64,000 nucleotides of DNA from Pseudomonadota bacterium. Its GTDB lineage: Bacteria > Pseudomonadota > Alphaproteobacteria > RF32 > CAG-239. The position numbers and the translations under genes are program-made. The first letter of the stretch is position 1, and each line of letters begins with the position of its first letter. The DNA is taken from contig JAHALQ010000009.1 in NCBI GenBank assembly GCA_018362935.1, forward strand, positions 37,996-101,995, written 5' to 3'. This document shows positions 42,674 through 51,750 of the stretch, in pieces. The notes below the pieces were generated by a model that saw only the letters and a program-made list of their open reading frames with translations, had not been told where the DNA came from and did no database searches.

Positions 42674-43600
42674 TTAATTCCATATTTCGTCATAACCGGC
42701 CTGCGGATTCAAAAAGACGTCGCCGCTGATAAAACGGTAACCTTCGTCGAGCGAAGCGATTTTTTCCATGTCCGCGTCATCCAGCACAATCGCCTGCGCC
42801 GCAAAGTTCTCTTTCAGCCGGTCTTCATGAACCGATTTGGGAATAACCGCAATTCCCCGTTGCATTTGCCAGGCCAGAGCAACCTGCGCCGGCGTCACAT
42901 CCAGACGTTCTGCGATTTCTTTGATAACTTCATTATCCAATACGTTTTTGTTATCGCTCTGGCGCGATGAACCAAGCGGCGAATAAGCCATAACGGCAAT
43001 ACCGTTTTTCTGGCAGAAATCGACCAAATCCTGCTGTTGCAGCAGCGGGTGATTTTCCACTTGGTTAACCGCCGGAACAACTTCGGCTTTTTCAATAAGG
43101 TCTTCAAGCCTTTTCTTGTTAAAGTTAGATATGCCGACAGCCTTGACCAGTTCGTCATTATAGGCTTTTTCCATTTCCGCCCAGGTGACTTCAAGAGGAA
43201 CCTCCGCCAGCGGCAGCCAGTCTTCCTGTTGTTGCGGTATCCCGGTACCTTTGCGTTGTGCCACCGGCCAATGCATCAAATACAAATCCAGATACTCAAG
43301 CTGCAAATCTTCCAGCGTCTTTTCCAAGGCCGGGCGCACATCTTCCGGCCGGTGCGAATCATTCCATAATTTCGAGATGATAAACAGTTGTTCGCGTTTG
43401 ATGTCGCCTTCCCTGACCGCGTCATGCAGAGCCTGTCCGATTTCGGTCTCGTTTCCGTAAATTGCGGCGCAGTCAAAACTCGTATAGCCAAGCTTGATTG
43501 CCCAGCGTATTGCCTGATAAACTTCGCCCGGTTTGGCCTGCCATGTCCCCAAACCGATAATCGGCATCTCCGCGTCCGTATTTAATGTCACATATCTCAT
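42674..43600 (-). CDS. aldo/keto reductase
   Basis: 308-aa NADPH-dependent barrel oxidoreductase. The catalytic tetrad is visible: Asp and Tyr in SFDCAAIYGNE, Lys in ISKLWND, and His in LMHWP. The cofactor-binding end IPKSVHEDRLKEN is typical. The start is the ATG with GGGGG placed 7 bases upstream, rather than one of two earlier ATGs. It is co-transcribed with the double-CDGSH gene. Confidence 0.9.
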   Translation of the reverse strand: MRYVTLNTDAEMPIIGLGTWQAKPGEVYQAIRWAIKLGYTSFDCAAIYGNETEIGQALHDAVREGDIKREQLFIISKLWNDSHRPEDVRPALEKTLEDLQLEYLDLYLMHWPVAQRKGTGIPQQQEDWLPLAEVPLEVTWAEMEKAYNDELVKAVGISNFNKKRLEDLIEKAEVVPAVNQVENHPLLQQQDLVDFCQKNGIAVMAYSPLGSSRQSDNKNVLDNEVIKEIAERLDVTPAQVALAWQMQRGIAVIPKSVHEDRLKENFAAQAIVLDDADMEKIASLDEGYRFISGDVFLNPQAGYDEIWN

Positions 43601-43681
43601 CAGCATCCCCCTTAACTGGAAATTAAAATTCATAGCAGATATAATTGCCGGGGGCTGTTTCTTAAAGATTTGGCTCTAAAT

Positions 43682-44197
43682 TTATTTTACTTCCCAGCTT
43701 CGCGAATATTCTTCGTCCTTAAACAGGGCGGCAAGACCGGTGACTTGTTTGAGGCGCAGAAGTTCATCCGCCGACATACCGATGTTTTTGCAAATCCAGC
43801 TGTCGCTTTTGCCGATTTCCAGCAGCTCCGCCACGATATTGCTCATCAGGTCGACATTATGGTTGCCGCGCGCGCGGTTATGCCGGATGGTCGAGGCAAT
43901 TCTTTCTCCCAGCTCTTTTTCAATAACAACCACCGGGAGCATGCCTTTTTCCCTCCGGTAAATTCGATCGCTGGTTTTCATTATCGTATAACGGTGAAAA
44001 CCGTCGACAATAATATATCTGTCAGAATCTTTATCATAATAACAGACGACCGGCTGAGTAAAACCGTCTTCCCAAATGGAAAGCTCAAGCAGTTTCATTT
44101 CCGGCGGCGCAACGCGGTTGGGGTTGTAATCATTGGCTTGTACTTTTTCTACCGGCACGCCGATAACGCGGTAAACTGGACTGATAAATTCTTTCAT
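43682..44197 (-). CDS. IbrB-like ParB-fold protein
   Basis: 171-aa protein of the ParB/Srx nuclease-like fold. The N-terminal VPVEKVQANDYNPNRV, the middle IVDGFHRYTIMK (G-x-H-R motif) and NRARGNHNVD (R-x-R-G-x-H) are the ParB signature. A C-terminal helical part follows. It matches IbrB, encoded beside IbrA in enteric prophage-like islands. The start is the ATG with a TGAGGA site, 24 codons inside the longest frame. It lies 7 bp after the IbrA-like gene. The function in any host is not settled beyond an effect on expression. Confidence 0.83.
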   Translation of the reverse strand: MKEFISPVYRVIGVPVEKVQANDYNPNRVAPPEMKLLELSIWEDGFTQPVVCYYDKDSDRYIIVDGFHRYTIMKTSDRIYRREKGMLPVVVIEKELGERIASTIRHNRARGNHNVDLMSNIVAELLEIGKSDSWICKNIGMSADELLRLKQVTGLAALFKDEEYSRSWEVK

Positions 44198-44204
44198 ATG
44201 TTCC

Positions 44205-45506
44205 TCACAGATTTTTATATTTTTCCAACAATTCTTTTTCACGCCGGGTCTGGCTGCGGGTCTGGGCAAAGCCCATGTGTTTGCACAAATGGTCGTTTTT
44301 CAAAATACAAATCGCCATTCTTTTCCAGGACGGGATATCAATACTGGACTTGATGTCATCCGTATTGTCGGGTGTCCCCAAAAACACAACGCGCTCTTTG
44401 TCCGTCCGGTAATTGCTGCGCCCGTTACGGCGGATGCTGTAATTGCAGTCTTCAAGCTCTTTGAGGGCATCATCGCCGACAACACCGCCCCTTTTCCACC
44501 AAAAACGTATCGATGTCTTAAATTTTTCTATATAGTTGTTGCGTATCCCTTCCGGCAGCGTCGCCAGCAAAAACTTCACATAACGCCGCCAGGTATAACC
44601 CTCAGGCAAAGTAATTCTGCCGACACCCATCAATTTGGTATTGCCGTACATAGCCGCAAAATTGGCGCCGTTCACGCGCGAAACCACTTTAACCCATGTT
44701 GTCGGTTCCAACACTCGGTATAGATTCAGGCTTTCTTTCGCATTTTCATGATAAGGGCTGGATACTCTCATCTGGCTGATTGGCACCCCTGCCCGGTAAT
44801 ATAAATCGTAAATTTTATTGTATTCGTAATTTTCCTTCGCATTGGCAATCCAGATATCTTTGGTTGCCCAGTCATATAACGGATAGGCGTTATAGACTTT
44901 GTCATCAAGCTTGGTTGTCCAGCGCGACTCTTTCATCAGATTTTTACGCACATTGGCATAGGCGCGATAACGGTTTATCGACTCATCGGCGCGAATGCCG
45001 ACCAGACATACCGTTGTCCCCTCATGCGTCCGTCCGTACCATCGGGCAAATTCCGCATACAAATCTTCCTGCGACATCTTATAACGGTAAAAATCAAGCG
45101 GATTATTTTTAAGATTAATGATATACGGGCGGTCAGGCATCGGGCGTACCCACATGTCTTCTTTCTTATCGTCCCATGGATACCAATACATTTGGAAATT
45201 GCTCACCGCACAACGCGAACCCATCGGCAGGCAGACCCAATACGGCTCGATATCGTCAATGTTATCATCAAACATTTTGGTAACATAATCGGTCGTCAAT
45301 TGGTATTGCGCCTCAAAATCCTGGTGAAAAACGCCGATTTTTTTCTTAATATTATGACGGCGCTTATAATCAAGCACCATACTCAACAACAAACCGCTGT
45401 CTTTTCCTCCCGAAAAGGAAACATAGACATTGTCAAAATTGTCAAAAATGAATTTCAGGCGCTCCTGTACCGCTTCAAAAACATTTTTATCCTGATAAAT
45501 TTTCAT
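44205..45506 (-). CDS. IbrA-like PAPS-reductase-family protein
   Basis: 433-aa PP-loop ATP-pyrophosphatase of the phosphoadenosine phosphosulfate reductase family with a long C-terminal DUF3440-type part. The PP-loop is SFSGGKDSG near residue 34. LVGIRADESINR and YDWATKDIWI are typical of the family and resemble the DndC/IbrA branch, not the assimilatory CysH. The start ATG (MKIYQDKN) is taken because it fits IbrA; it overlaps the upstream gene by 20 bp. The trio of genes is translationally linked. Confidence 0.85.
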   Translation of the reverse strand: MKIYQDKNVFEAVQERLKFIFDNFDNVYVSFSGGKDSGLLLSMVLDYKRRHNIKKKIGVFHQDFEAQYQLTTDYVTKMFDDNIDDIEPYWVCLPMGSRCAVSNFQMYWYPWDDKKEDMWVRPMPDRPYIINLKNNPLDFYRYKMSQEDLYAEFARWYGRTHEGTTVCLVGIRADESINRYRAYANVRKNLMKESRWTTKLDDKVYNAYPLYDWATKDIWIANAKENYEYNKIYDLYYRAGVPISQMRVSSPYHENAKESLNLYRVLEPTTWVKVVSRVNGANFAAMYGNTKLMGVGRITLPEGYTWRRYVKFLLATLPEGIRNNYIEKFKTSIRFWWKRGGVVGDDALKELEDCNYSIRRNGRSNYRTDKERVVFLGTPDNTDDIKSSIDIPSWKRMAICILKNDHLCKHMGFAQTRSQTRREKELLEKYKNL

Positions 45507-46746
45507 AAGTCGCAACCTTGTGATATGACATGATTTCACATACGTTATTCAATAATTTTTGCTTCCGTTTTAAATTATCCCAAATAAGGTTTTCCAGTCC
45601 CGTATTGACCCAAAAATCATAAATACGCAGTTTTCTTCCCTTTTTTCCGGAGAATTTAGAAAGGATATCTAATTTATCTTTATAATCAAAGGTCTGCGTA
45701 AAGTATATCAAATTTGTACACTCATGCAAGTTAAGCCTCGGAATTTTAACCTTATATGTGCATATCATGATATTATAATCAACCTCAAATAGTAACGACG
45801 CCCTGTTCTTATTGGAAGTTCCAGTCATAATAACATACTGATAACCATCAAGTAAACCGGTTTCTTCCAAAAAAATGATTTCACTGCTGTATTTAATGTA
45901 AATAACCACCTTTTCGCCGCGCCGGTCGATATCCGCAAGAATACGGCGCATGGCTTTAACCTTCTGATAACACAGGGTATAATAATACTGAAACTGTTGT
46001 GAAACCGTTAAATAACCGCCGCATATGGCCGTGCTTAAAAGCTTGTTCTTATCCTGCTCATAAGTCAGTTTTTCTTTCTGAGTCAGTTCAAACCAATACT
46101 CTCGGTAATGCACGCGCAGATGGTTATCAATATCCCAGGCCAGAATATACGGCCGGATTAATTCCAGAACCTTAACTTCCGACTTAGGTTCCGACCAGCG
46201 TTTTACCATGTCATTTTCAGAAATAAAAAGCGGCATAAAATTATGCAGAAATTGCGTTTCTGTCATATTAAAGACCATCGGATTGACAAACATCATCTGA
46301 ACGTAAAGGTCTTTAATGCTTGTCGTGAGCGGATTTTTCGACAACAGCAGCCGGTATTCAAACTTATGCCGCATCGCCTGTAAACGTTTGGTAAGCGCCG
46401 ATCCGGTATTTTTAATATTGATACTTTCGTCAATGACGCAGAATATTTTATATTTGCTTGCCAGATTAAAGAGCTTGAGATATTGCCAGTCATTGCCGGA
46501 TATGTTTTCCTGCGAAAAGAAAAATATTTTGATTGCAGTGCGGCCGGCGCAGTCGTTAACCAGACGCATATAATGCCGCATTCGCAGTGAGGCTGTCGGT
46601 GCAATCCATGCCACATAGTCCCATTTTCCGCGCAATCTGTTAATCAGCCGAAACGTCAGTCGAAAACGCTTACGGTTGTCGTTGATAAAAATAACGCCGG
46701 CGCGCAGTTTTCTAAAATCATTGTCTATATTATTTTTACCAGCCAT
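45487..46746 (-). CDS. degenerate SNF2-like helicase-fold protein
   Basis: 419-aa protein that resembles a SNF2-type helicase core with worn motifs. A DEAH-like box is seen as FCVIDESINIKN near residue 105. The SNF2 signature after it reads YRLLLSKNPLTTSIKDLYVQ, where active members have L-L-S-G-T-P. The second lobe includes KVVIYIKYSSEI and a final YFTQTFDYKDKL segment. No Walker A lysine is clear at the N-terminus, so ATP hydrolysis is doubtful. It is the first gene of the module with the IbrA- and IbrB-like genes. Confidence 0.68.
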   Translation of the reverse strand: MAGKNNIDNDFRKLRAGVIFINDNRKRFRLTFRLINRLRGKWDYVAWIAPTASLRMRHYMRLVNDCAGRTAIKIFFFSQENISGNDWQYLKLFNLASKYKIFCVIDESINIKNTGSALTKRLQAMRHKFEYRLLLSKNPLTTSIKDLYVQMMFVNPMVFNMTETQFLHNFMPLFISENDMVKRWSEPKSEVKVLELIRPYILAWDIDNHLRVHYREYWFELTQKEKLTYEQDKNKLLSTAICGGYLTVSQQFQYYYTLCYQKVKAMRRILADIDRRGEKVVIYIKYSSEIIFLEETGLLDGYQYVIMTGTSNKNRASLLFEVDYNIMICTYKVKIPRLNLHECTNLIYFTQTFDYKDKLDILSKFSGKKGRKLRIYDFWVNTGLENLIWDNLKRKQKLLNNVCEIMSYHKVATYENLSG

Positions 46747-46901
46747 TCTGCCTGCACAATCATTTTATTGGAATAATAATGTATATATTAATCCTTAATT
46801 TCACAAAAAAAACGTTCAGCTTTTAAATATCCAATCATATCACATTTACTTTATATTACGCATCTGCTAGAATTATCCTATAAGTAAAAAGGACAATAGC
46901 A

Positions 46902-48094
46902 ATGAAATATCCTAACGAAATGGCATACGCCAAAACTTTCATGCGCTCACTTTCAGAAAAGTTTTCTGGGCAGGCCAAAGCTTTTATAATCGTTTTGCAT
47001 ATCAATCCGACCAGTTGCCTTTAATTGAAACGCTTAATAAAAAAGGGCGCATAGCCGGAATTATAGCAAAACCGAATTCAATAAACTATACAACTTATGA
47101 ACATCTTTCCGACAAATACAAATTCTTAAAAACAGCCAAAGAAGACTTGCTTGTTCCCGGTGTTGCCGCCAATCTTGTCATGGATTCAATCCGTCCGGAT
47201 GAAAAAGCGATTATCATTGATATCGGAGGCTATTTTGCCGGTGCCCTGAGCAGCCTTAACAATGTTTCCAACCTTGCCGGTATTGTTGAAGACACCGAAA
47301 ACGGGCTGCAGAAATATGAACGCGCCCTAAGCCATTTGCCCAACAACAATATCCCCGTATTTTCCATTGCCCGCAGCAGAACCAAAGATTTTGAAGATTA
47401 CCTGATTGGGCGTTCTATTGCCCTCTCTGCGCTAGAAGTGCTCCGTAAAGAAAAAGTTGAGAAATGGAAAAATAAAAATATCGGTGTCATCGGCTTCGGT
47501 GAAGTCGGGCGCGGAATCGCCTTTTACCTAAAGGACCGTTACGAGCTGAACGTCAGCGTTTACGACCGCAACCCGGAGTTGGCCGAGCATATTGCTCTTA
47601 GCGGGTTTATGACCGTCAGCCGTGCCAAAATACTGCAAAACTCAGATATATTATTTTGCGCGACCGGCCATGCATCCTTGTTTGACGAAGATATACAATT
47701 TATAAAAAAGGACTGCTGTATCGCTTCCTGTACTTCCCGTGACGATGAATTCGGATTTAAAAGTTTTGATATCATGAACGGCACTATTTCGCCGCGTAAT
47801 ACCTCAAGCATCAACGGCATCCATTTTATTAATTGCGGCAATGCCGTAAACTTCATGCGGCCTGATCGGCTTGAGCGCATTCTTTCGCCCTATATTTATC
47901 TGACGCATTCGGCTCTTATTGAAAGCGCCGCGCAAATAGACACCGGAAAAGATTTGAAAACGACTGAAATCAACATGCTGGACAAGGATAGAGAACAAAA
48001 GATAATAACAGATTTCCGCTGCGGTCTTAAAAATCCAAATAAAAACTCACTTTTTATCAATCGTTTTATTGCTTCTAAAATAGCCGACAGATAA
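46902..48094 (+). pseudogene. adenosylhomocysteinase-like gene with a frameshift
   Basis: A good start (AAAAGGA site, ATG at 46902) opens into MKYPNEMAYAKTFMRSLSEK and then runs to an early stop. At about 46957-46966 (GAAAAGTTTTC) the frame shifts by one base. From there VFWAGQSFYNRFAYQSDQLP continues into a long intact frame to 48094. The product resembles S-adenosylhomocysteine hydrolase: GIVEDTENGLQKYE, SIARSRTKDFEDYLIGRS and the NAD site IGVIGFGEVGRG. It is shorter than the true enzyme. Without the shift, translation could only start inside (for instance TTG at 47015). It may be a real mutation, a read error or a programmed shift. Confidence 0.7.
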
Positions 48095-48096
48095 CT

Positions 48097-48152
48097 TCTC
48101 CAATATAAAAGCCCCAAGGTTTCCCCTGGGGCTTTTATGGCGGAGAGTACAG
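48097..48152 (-). repeat. duplicated tRNA-Ser 3' end and terminator (distal copy)
   Basis: These 56 bp are an exact direct repeat of 48273-48328, 176 bp away. They include the last bases of tRNA-Ser with CCA and a complete terminator hairpin (48105-48138). Confidence 0.93.
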
Positions 48153-48272
48153 AATGGCTAAGCAAAAAACTATTCTTTAATAGTTTTTTGTCTGTAACAT
48201 CTCAGAAAACTTTAGTAAGCAAAGGAAGCGACAGCGACTGCAGCGAACTTAAGTTCCTGAGGAATAGTCCTG
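48153..48272 (-). mobile_element. hairpin-rich insert at tRNA-Ser (candidate tiny element)
   Basis: 120 bp between the two tRNA-Ser 3' copies, with no credible gene. A 12-bp stem with a 4-base loop lies at 48163-48190, and a GAACTTAAGTTC palindrome at 48245-48256. Between them is the core AAGCGACAGCGACTGCAGCG at 48226-48245, continuing AAC, which matches the insert at tRNA-Val (31578-31601) at about 20 of 24 bases. The order hairpin-core-palindrome is the same in both. Confidence 0.6.
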
Positions 48273-48280
48273 TCTCCAAT

Positions 48281-48314
48281 ATAAAAGCCCCAAGGTTTCC
48301 CCTGGGGCTTTTAT
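48281..48314 (-). terminator. tRNA-Ser terminator
   Basis: ATAAAAGCCCC and GGGGCTTTTAT form an 11-bp stem directly after the tRNA CCA. An identical copy lies at 48105-48138. Confidence 0.9.
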
Positions 48315-48401
48315 GGCGGAGAGTACAGGACTCGAACCTGTGCATCGTTATTCACGATGACGGATTAGCAATCCGCTGCATTACCACTCTGCCAACTCTC
48401 C
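48314..48401 (-). tRNA. tRNA-Ser (anticodon GCT)
   Basis: 88-nt tRNA with a long variable arm, as serine tRNAs have. Acceptor GGAGAGT pairs with ACTCTCC; anticodon loop TTGCTAA gives GCT; T-arm ACAGGTTCGAGTCCTGT; 3' GCCA encoded. Confidence 0.95.
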
Positions 48402-48563
48402 ATTGTGGTACTTGGGTATATGTATATTATGTTTCCCTAAACGTCAATATGTTTTTTCATATTTTTATCATATGAGCATAGGAATATTTATATGATAAAA
48501 ACTTGATATGCGAGGTGAATAATAAGATTTAGGACGATAAAACCGCTTGATGAACTTTCCTGC

Positions 48564-49343
48564 TCAGTCGCCCAAAACCATCGTCAAATACGTCATACAA
48601 ATAAAACCGACAAAAACCGCCGCTGCAGACCGGTTGGTTTCCTTATACCCGTAGGTTTCCGGCAAAATTTCATTAACCACCACAAACAGCAGCGTGCCGC
48701 CGGCCAGCGCCATGCCATAAGGCACAATGTTGAAACTGATATCCATAAGCAGCAGGCCGATGATTGCCCCCAGCGGCTGAACCAGTCCGATGACAACCGC
48801 CGTCAGTGCCGCCCGCAAACGAGAATTTCCCGCGGCCACCAGCGATATGGCAATTGTCAGGCCTTCCGGAATATTATGCGCGGCAATTCCGACCACCAGC
48901 GACAACGGGCTGACAATATCTTCCGCGCCGTAAGCCACGCCGACGGCAAGTCCTTCAGGCAGTTTGTGCAGCGTAATAGCAATGATAAACAGCCAGGCTT
49001 TTTTCAAATCAAAATGCGGGCCGTGATGCCCCATCGCATTATGCTCGTGCGGAATCAGCAAATTCAAAATCCATACCAGCAGCACGCCCGCAAAAACCGC
49101 CGCCGTATATCCAAACGCCGACCAATATATATTCTGCGCATCCGCCAGAATTTCTTCCATCGACGGCACCAAAAGCGAAAAGAAAGACGCCGCCAGCATA
49201 ACGCCCGCCGCCAGATTAAGCAGCTGGTTAATCTCAGACTTAAGATACCTTTTTTTGACAAATATCAAAAAACCGCCAAGCCCGGTAACCAAACCGGCAG
49301 CCAGCGCGGCCAAAAATCCCTGTATAAATATTTGCGTAATCAT
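48564..49343 (-). CDS. ZIP family metal transporter
   Basis: 259-aa inner-membrane divalent metal (zinc or iron) transporter with about eight helices. The metal-binding helices carry HKLPEGLAVG and HNIPEGLTIA, the two hallmark motifs. A His-rich cytoplasmic loop (HEHNAMGHHGPH) lies between helices 3 and 4. It is the last gene of the eight-gene operon; its start overlaps the stop of the Nudix gene by one base. Confidence 0.92.
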   Translation of the reverse strand: MITQIFIQGFLAALAAGLVTGLGGFLIFVKKRYLKSEINQLLNLAAGVMLAASFFSLLVPSMEEILADAQNIYWSAFGYTAAVFAGVLLVWILNLLIPHEHNAMGHHGPHFDLKKAWLFIIAITLHKLPEGLAVGVAYGAEDIVSPLSLVVGIAAHNIPEGLTIAISLVAAGNSRLRAALTAVVIGLVQPLGAIIGLLLMDISFNIVPYGMALAGGTLLFVVVNEILPETYGYKETNRSAAAVFVGFICMTYLTMVLGD

Positions 49344-49927
49344 TACAATTTTCTTTCTCTCATTTTCCGCACAAGACGGTTATAATAAAACAAAACATTC
49401 TTATCGGTACAATATTTATCAACTTCGTCGGTTTTAACCCAACGAATGCTTGAATTTTCATCAGGCTTAATTTTTATGCTTTCGTTTTCATCCGCTTCCA
49501 GGCAATAAACAACATTGTAATGCAAATGCCTTGGCACAAATTTTCCGCGTTTATAATGGCTATGCACAACCATAACATTGATATCTATCGGTTCATCCCG
49601 CAATACTCTTACATTTTTTATTGAAGTTTCTTCTTTTGTTTCCTTCAATGCAACGGCCAGTAAATCAGGCATTCCGTCGCTGTGTCCGCCAACCCAGGCC
49701 CAGTCCTTAAACAAATTATGGTATATCATGAGAATCTTGTCGCGCTTTTTATTCACAATCCAGCAGGATGAAGAAAAATGCCCCGGCAGGTTTTCGCGCT
49801 CATAAACCTTGCTGCCGAATGCGTCAACAAACTGAATAAATGATTGGCGTTCAGCCTCTTCTTCCTCATCCCCCGCCTCATATGTCTGCAAGAAATTTCT
49901 CAGACTTTGAATATCTGCGATTTTCAT
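49343..49927 (-). CDS. Nudix hydrolase
   Basis: 194-aa Nudix protein. The box is slightly off standard: GGHSDGMPDLLAVALKETKEE followed by TSI, keeping the E-x2-E-E core. An N-terminal helical part (residues 1-50) precedes the domain. The substrate is unknown. It lies 14 bp after mutL in the same operon. Confidence 0.86.
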   Translation of the reverse strand: MKIADIQSLRNFLQTYEAGDEEEEAERQSFIQFVDAFGSKVYERENLPGHFSSSCWIVNKKRDKILMIYHNLFKDWAWVGGHSDGMPDLLAVALKETKEETSIKNVRVLRDEPIDINVMVVHSHYKRGKFVPRHLHYNVVYCLEADENESIKIKPDENSSIRWVKTDEVDKYCTDKNVLFYYNRLVRKMRERKL

Positions 49928-49941
49928 TTTTTTCCTTTTCG

Positions 49942-51750
49942 CTAGCGGTCAAATAGTTTTGCAATATCGCTGATTTTCAACTCGACATAAGTCGGACGGC
50001 CGTGGTTGCACTGCCCGGAATGCGGCGTATGTTCCATATCGCGGAGCAGTTTGTTCATCTCCTCGACGTTAAGCCGCCGCCCTGCCCGCACCGAACCGTG
50101 GCAGGCTATCGTCGCGCAGACCAGATGCAGCTTTTCAGTTAGTTCAAACCCTGTGCCCCATTCGGCAAGCTGCTGGGCAATGTCTTCAACCAACGCCTTC
50201 ACGTCGCAGTCGCCGAGCAGCGCGGGCGTTTCACGGACAATAACCGCCGTCGTCCCGAATTCTTCCAAAACCAGGCCTAGTTTTGCCAGTTCCGGCGCCG
50301 CCGCGACAATGCGGTTTTTCTCAACCATGTCCAAATCGACAATTTCCGGTATCAGCAAAATCTGCGAAGCCGCTTTGCCGCCGGAACGCAGGTTTTCTTT
50401 CAGACGCTCCATCACAATCCGTTCATGCGCGGCATGCTGGTCGGTAATAATAATGCTGTCTTCCGTCTGCGAGATAATATAAGTGTTGTGAAACTGCGCT
50501 TTGGCAACGCCAAGCTCGCCCACATCACTGCGTTCAACCGTATCCTCAACCGCTTCGACCCGTACCGAAAGCTTATGTTCCAGTTCAGGTAACACCGCCT
50601 GCCCGTAAACCTTTGCCGGACTGCGCGACTGATAAGAATACGCGGGCTTGGCTTCTTCCAGAAAACCGCTTTTCAGCGGTAATGATTCCTCAAAATCGGG
50701 AATTTTATCCGCCACAAGCTCGGACAAATCCAAAACATTCGACGTGTGGTTGGAATGAAGATTCAAGCCGTTGCGGATTGCTCCGACCAACAGCCCGCGC
50801 ACCAGCGCGCTGTCATAAAAACGCACTTCCGCTTTGGCCGGATGAACATTGACGTCCACATCCTTCGGCTCAACATCAATAAACAACGCGCAGACAGGAT
50901 ACCGCCCGGAAGCCAGAACATCCTGATAAGCCCCTTTAATCGCGCCAAGCAAAAGTTTGTCGCGCACCGGGCGGTTATTGACAAACAAAAACTGCGACAG
51001 CGAATTAGCTTTATTCAATGTCGGCAGAGAAGCATAACCGCTAATTCTGATACTGTCGCGCGCGGCATCAATTAAGATTGAATTCGTCGCAAAATCGCGC
51101 CCCATAACCGCCGCCAGCCGTTCCAGCCGAGATTCGAACAAATCTCCGGAACAAGCCGGCAAAGAAATTTTCTTCTTTTCGCCGTCATAAAGATAAAAAG
51201 CGATATCCGCGTTGGCCAGAGCAATTCTGTTCAGAATATCAACGCACTGCGCCGTTTCGCTGCTGGAAGCCTTTAAAAATTTAAGCCGTGCCGGCGTGGC
51301 ATAAAACAAGTCGCGCACTTCAATCCGCGTTCCCTGCGGATGTGCCGCCGGGCGAACCTCGGATTTGCGTCCGCCTTCAATATTAATCTGCCAGGCATTT
51401 TCCGCATCTTTAGTACGGCTGGTAATCGTCAGCCTCGCGACCGAAGCGATTGACGGCAGCGCCTCCCCGCGAAACCCCAGAAAACTGATGTTAAACAAAT
51501 CATCATCCGGAAGTTTGGACGTGGCGTGGCGTTCAACCGCCAGAGGAAGTTCTTCCGCCGTCATTCCCTTACCGTCGTCCATAACCGAAATCAGCCCCTT
51601 ACCGCCGTCAATCAGTCTTACCTCAATCGACTTGGCGCCGGCGTCAATCGCATTTTCTACCAGTTCTTTGACAACCGAAGCCGGCCGTTCAACGACCTCT
51701 CCGGCGGCAATTTGGTTGACAAGATTAGACGGTAAGATTCTTATAGGCAT
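49942..51750 (-). CDS. mutL: DNA mismatch repair protein MutL
   Basis: 602-aa MutL. The N-terminal GHKL ATPase shows EVVERPASVVKELVENAIDAG, DDGKGM, HATSKL and GFRGEALPSI. The C-terminal part has DQHAAHERIVME, the metal-binding endonuclease motif DQHA-x2-E-x4-E, together with CNHGRP, so this MutL should nick DNA itself, as in bacteria lacking MutH. It starts immediately after the pgi stop. Confidence 0.95.
   Translation of the reverse strand: MPIRILPSNLVNQIAAGEVVERPASVVKELVENAIDAGAKSIEVRLIDGGKGLISVMDDGKGMTAEELPLAVERHATSKLPDDDLFNISFLGFRGEALPSIASVARLTITSRTKDAENAWQINIEGGRKSEVRPAAHPQGTRIEVRDLFYATPARLKFLKASSSETAQCVDILNRIALANADIAFYLYDGEKKKISLPACSGDLFESRLERLAAVMGRDFATNSILIDAARDSIRISGYASLPTLNKANSLSQFLFVNNRPVRDKLLLGAIKGAYQDVLASGRYPVCALFIDVEPKDVDVNVHPAKAEVRFYDSALVRGLLVGAIRNGLNLHSNHTSNVLDLSELVADKIPDFEESLPLKSGFLEEAKPAYSYQSRSPAKVYGQAVLPELEHKLSVRVEAVEDTVERSDVGELGVAKAQFHNTYIISQTEDSIIITDQHAAHERIVMERLKENLRSGGKAASQILLIPEIVDLDMVEKNRIVAAAPELAKLGLVLEEFGTTAVIVRETPALLGDCDVKALVEDIAQQLAEWGTGFELTEKLHLVCATIACHGSVRAGRRLNVEEMNKLLRDMEHTPHSGQCNHGRPTYVELKISDIAKLFDR

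Noticed and set aside
48137..48475. 112-codon open frame over tRNA-Ser and its duplicate
   Set aside because: It reads through the tRNA on the opposite strand and both terminators, so it is spurious.
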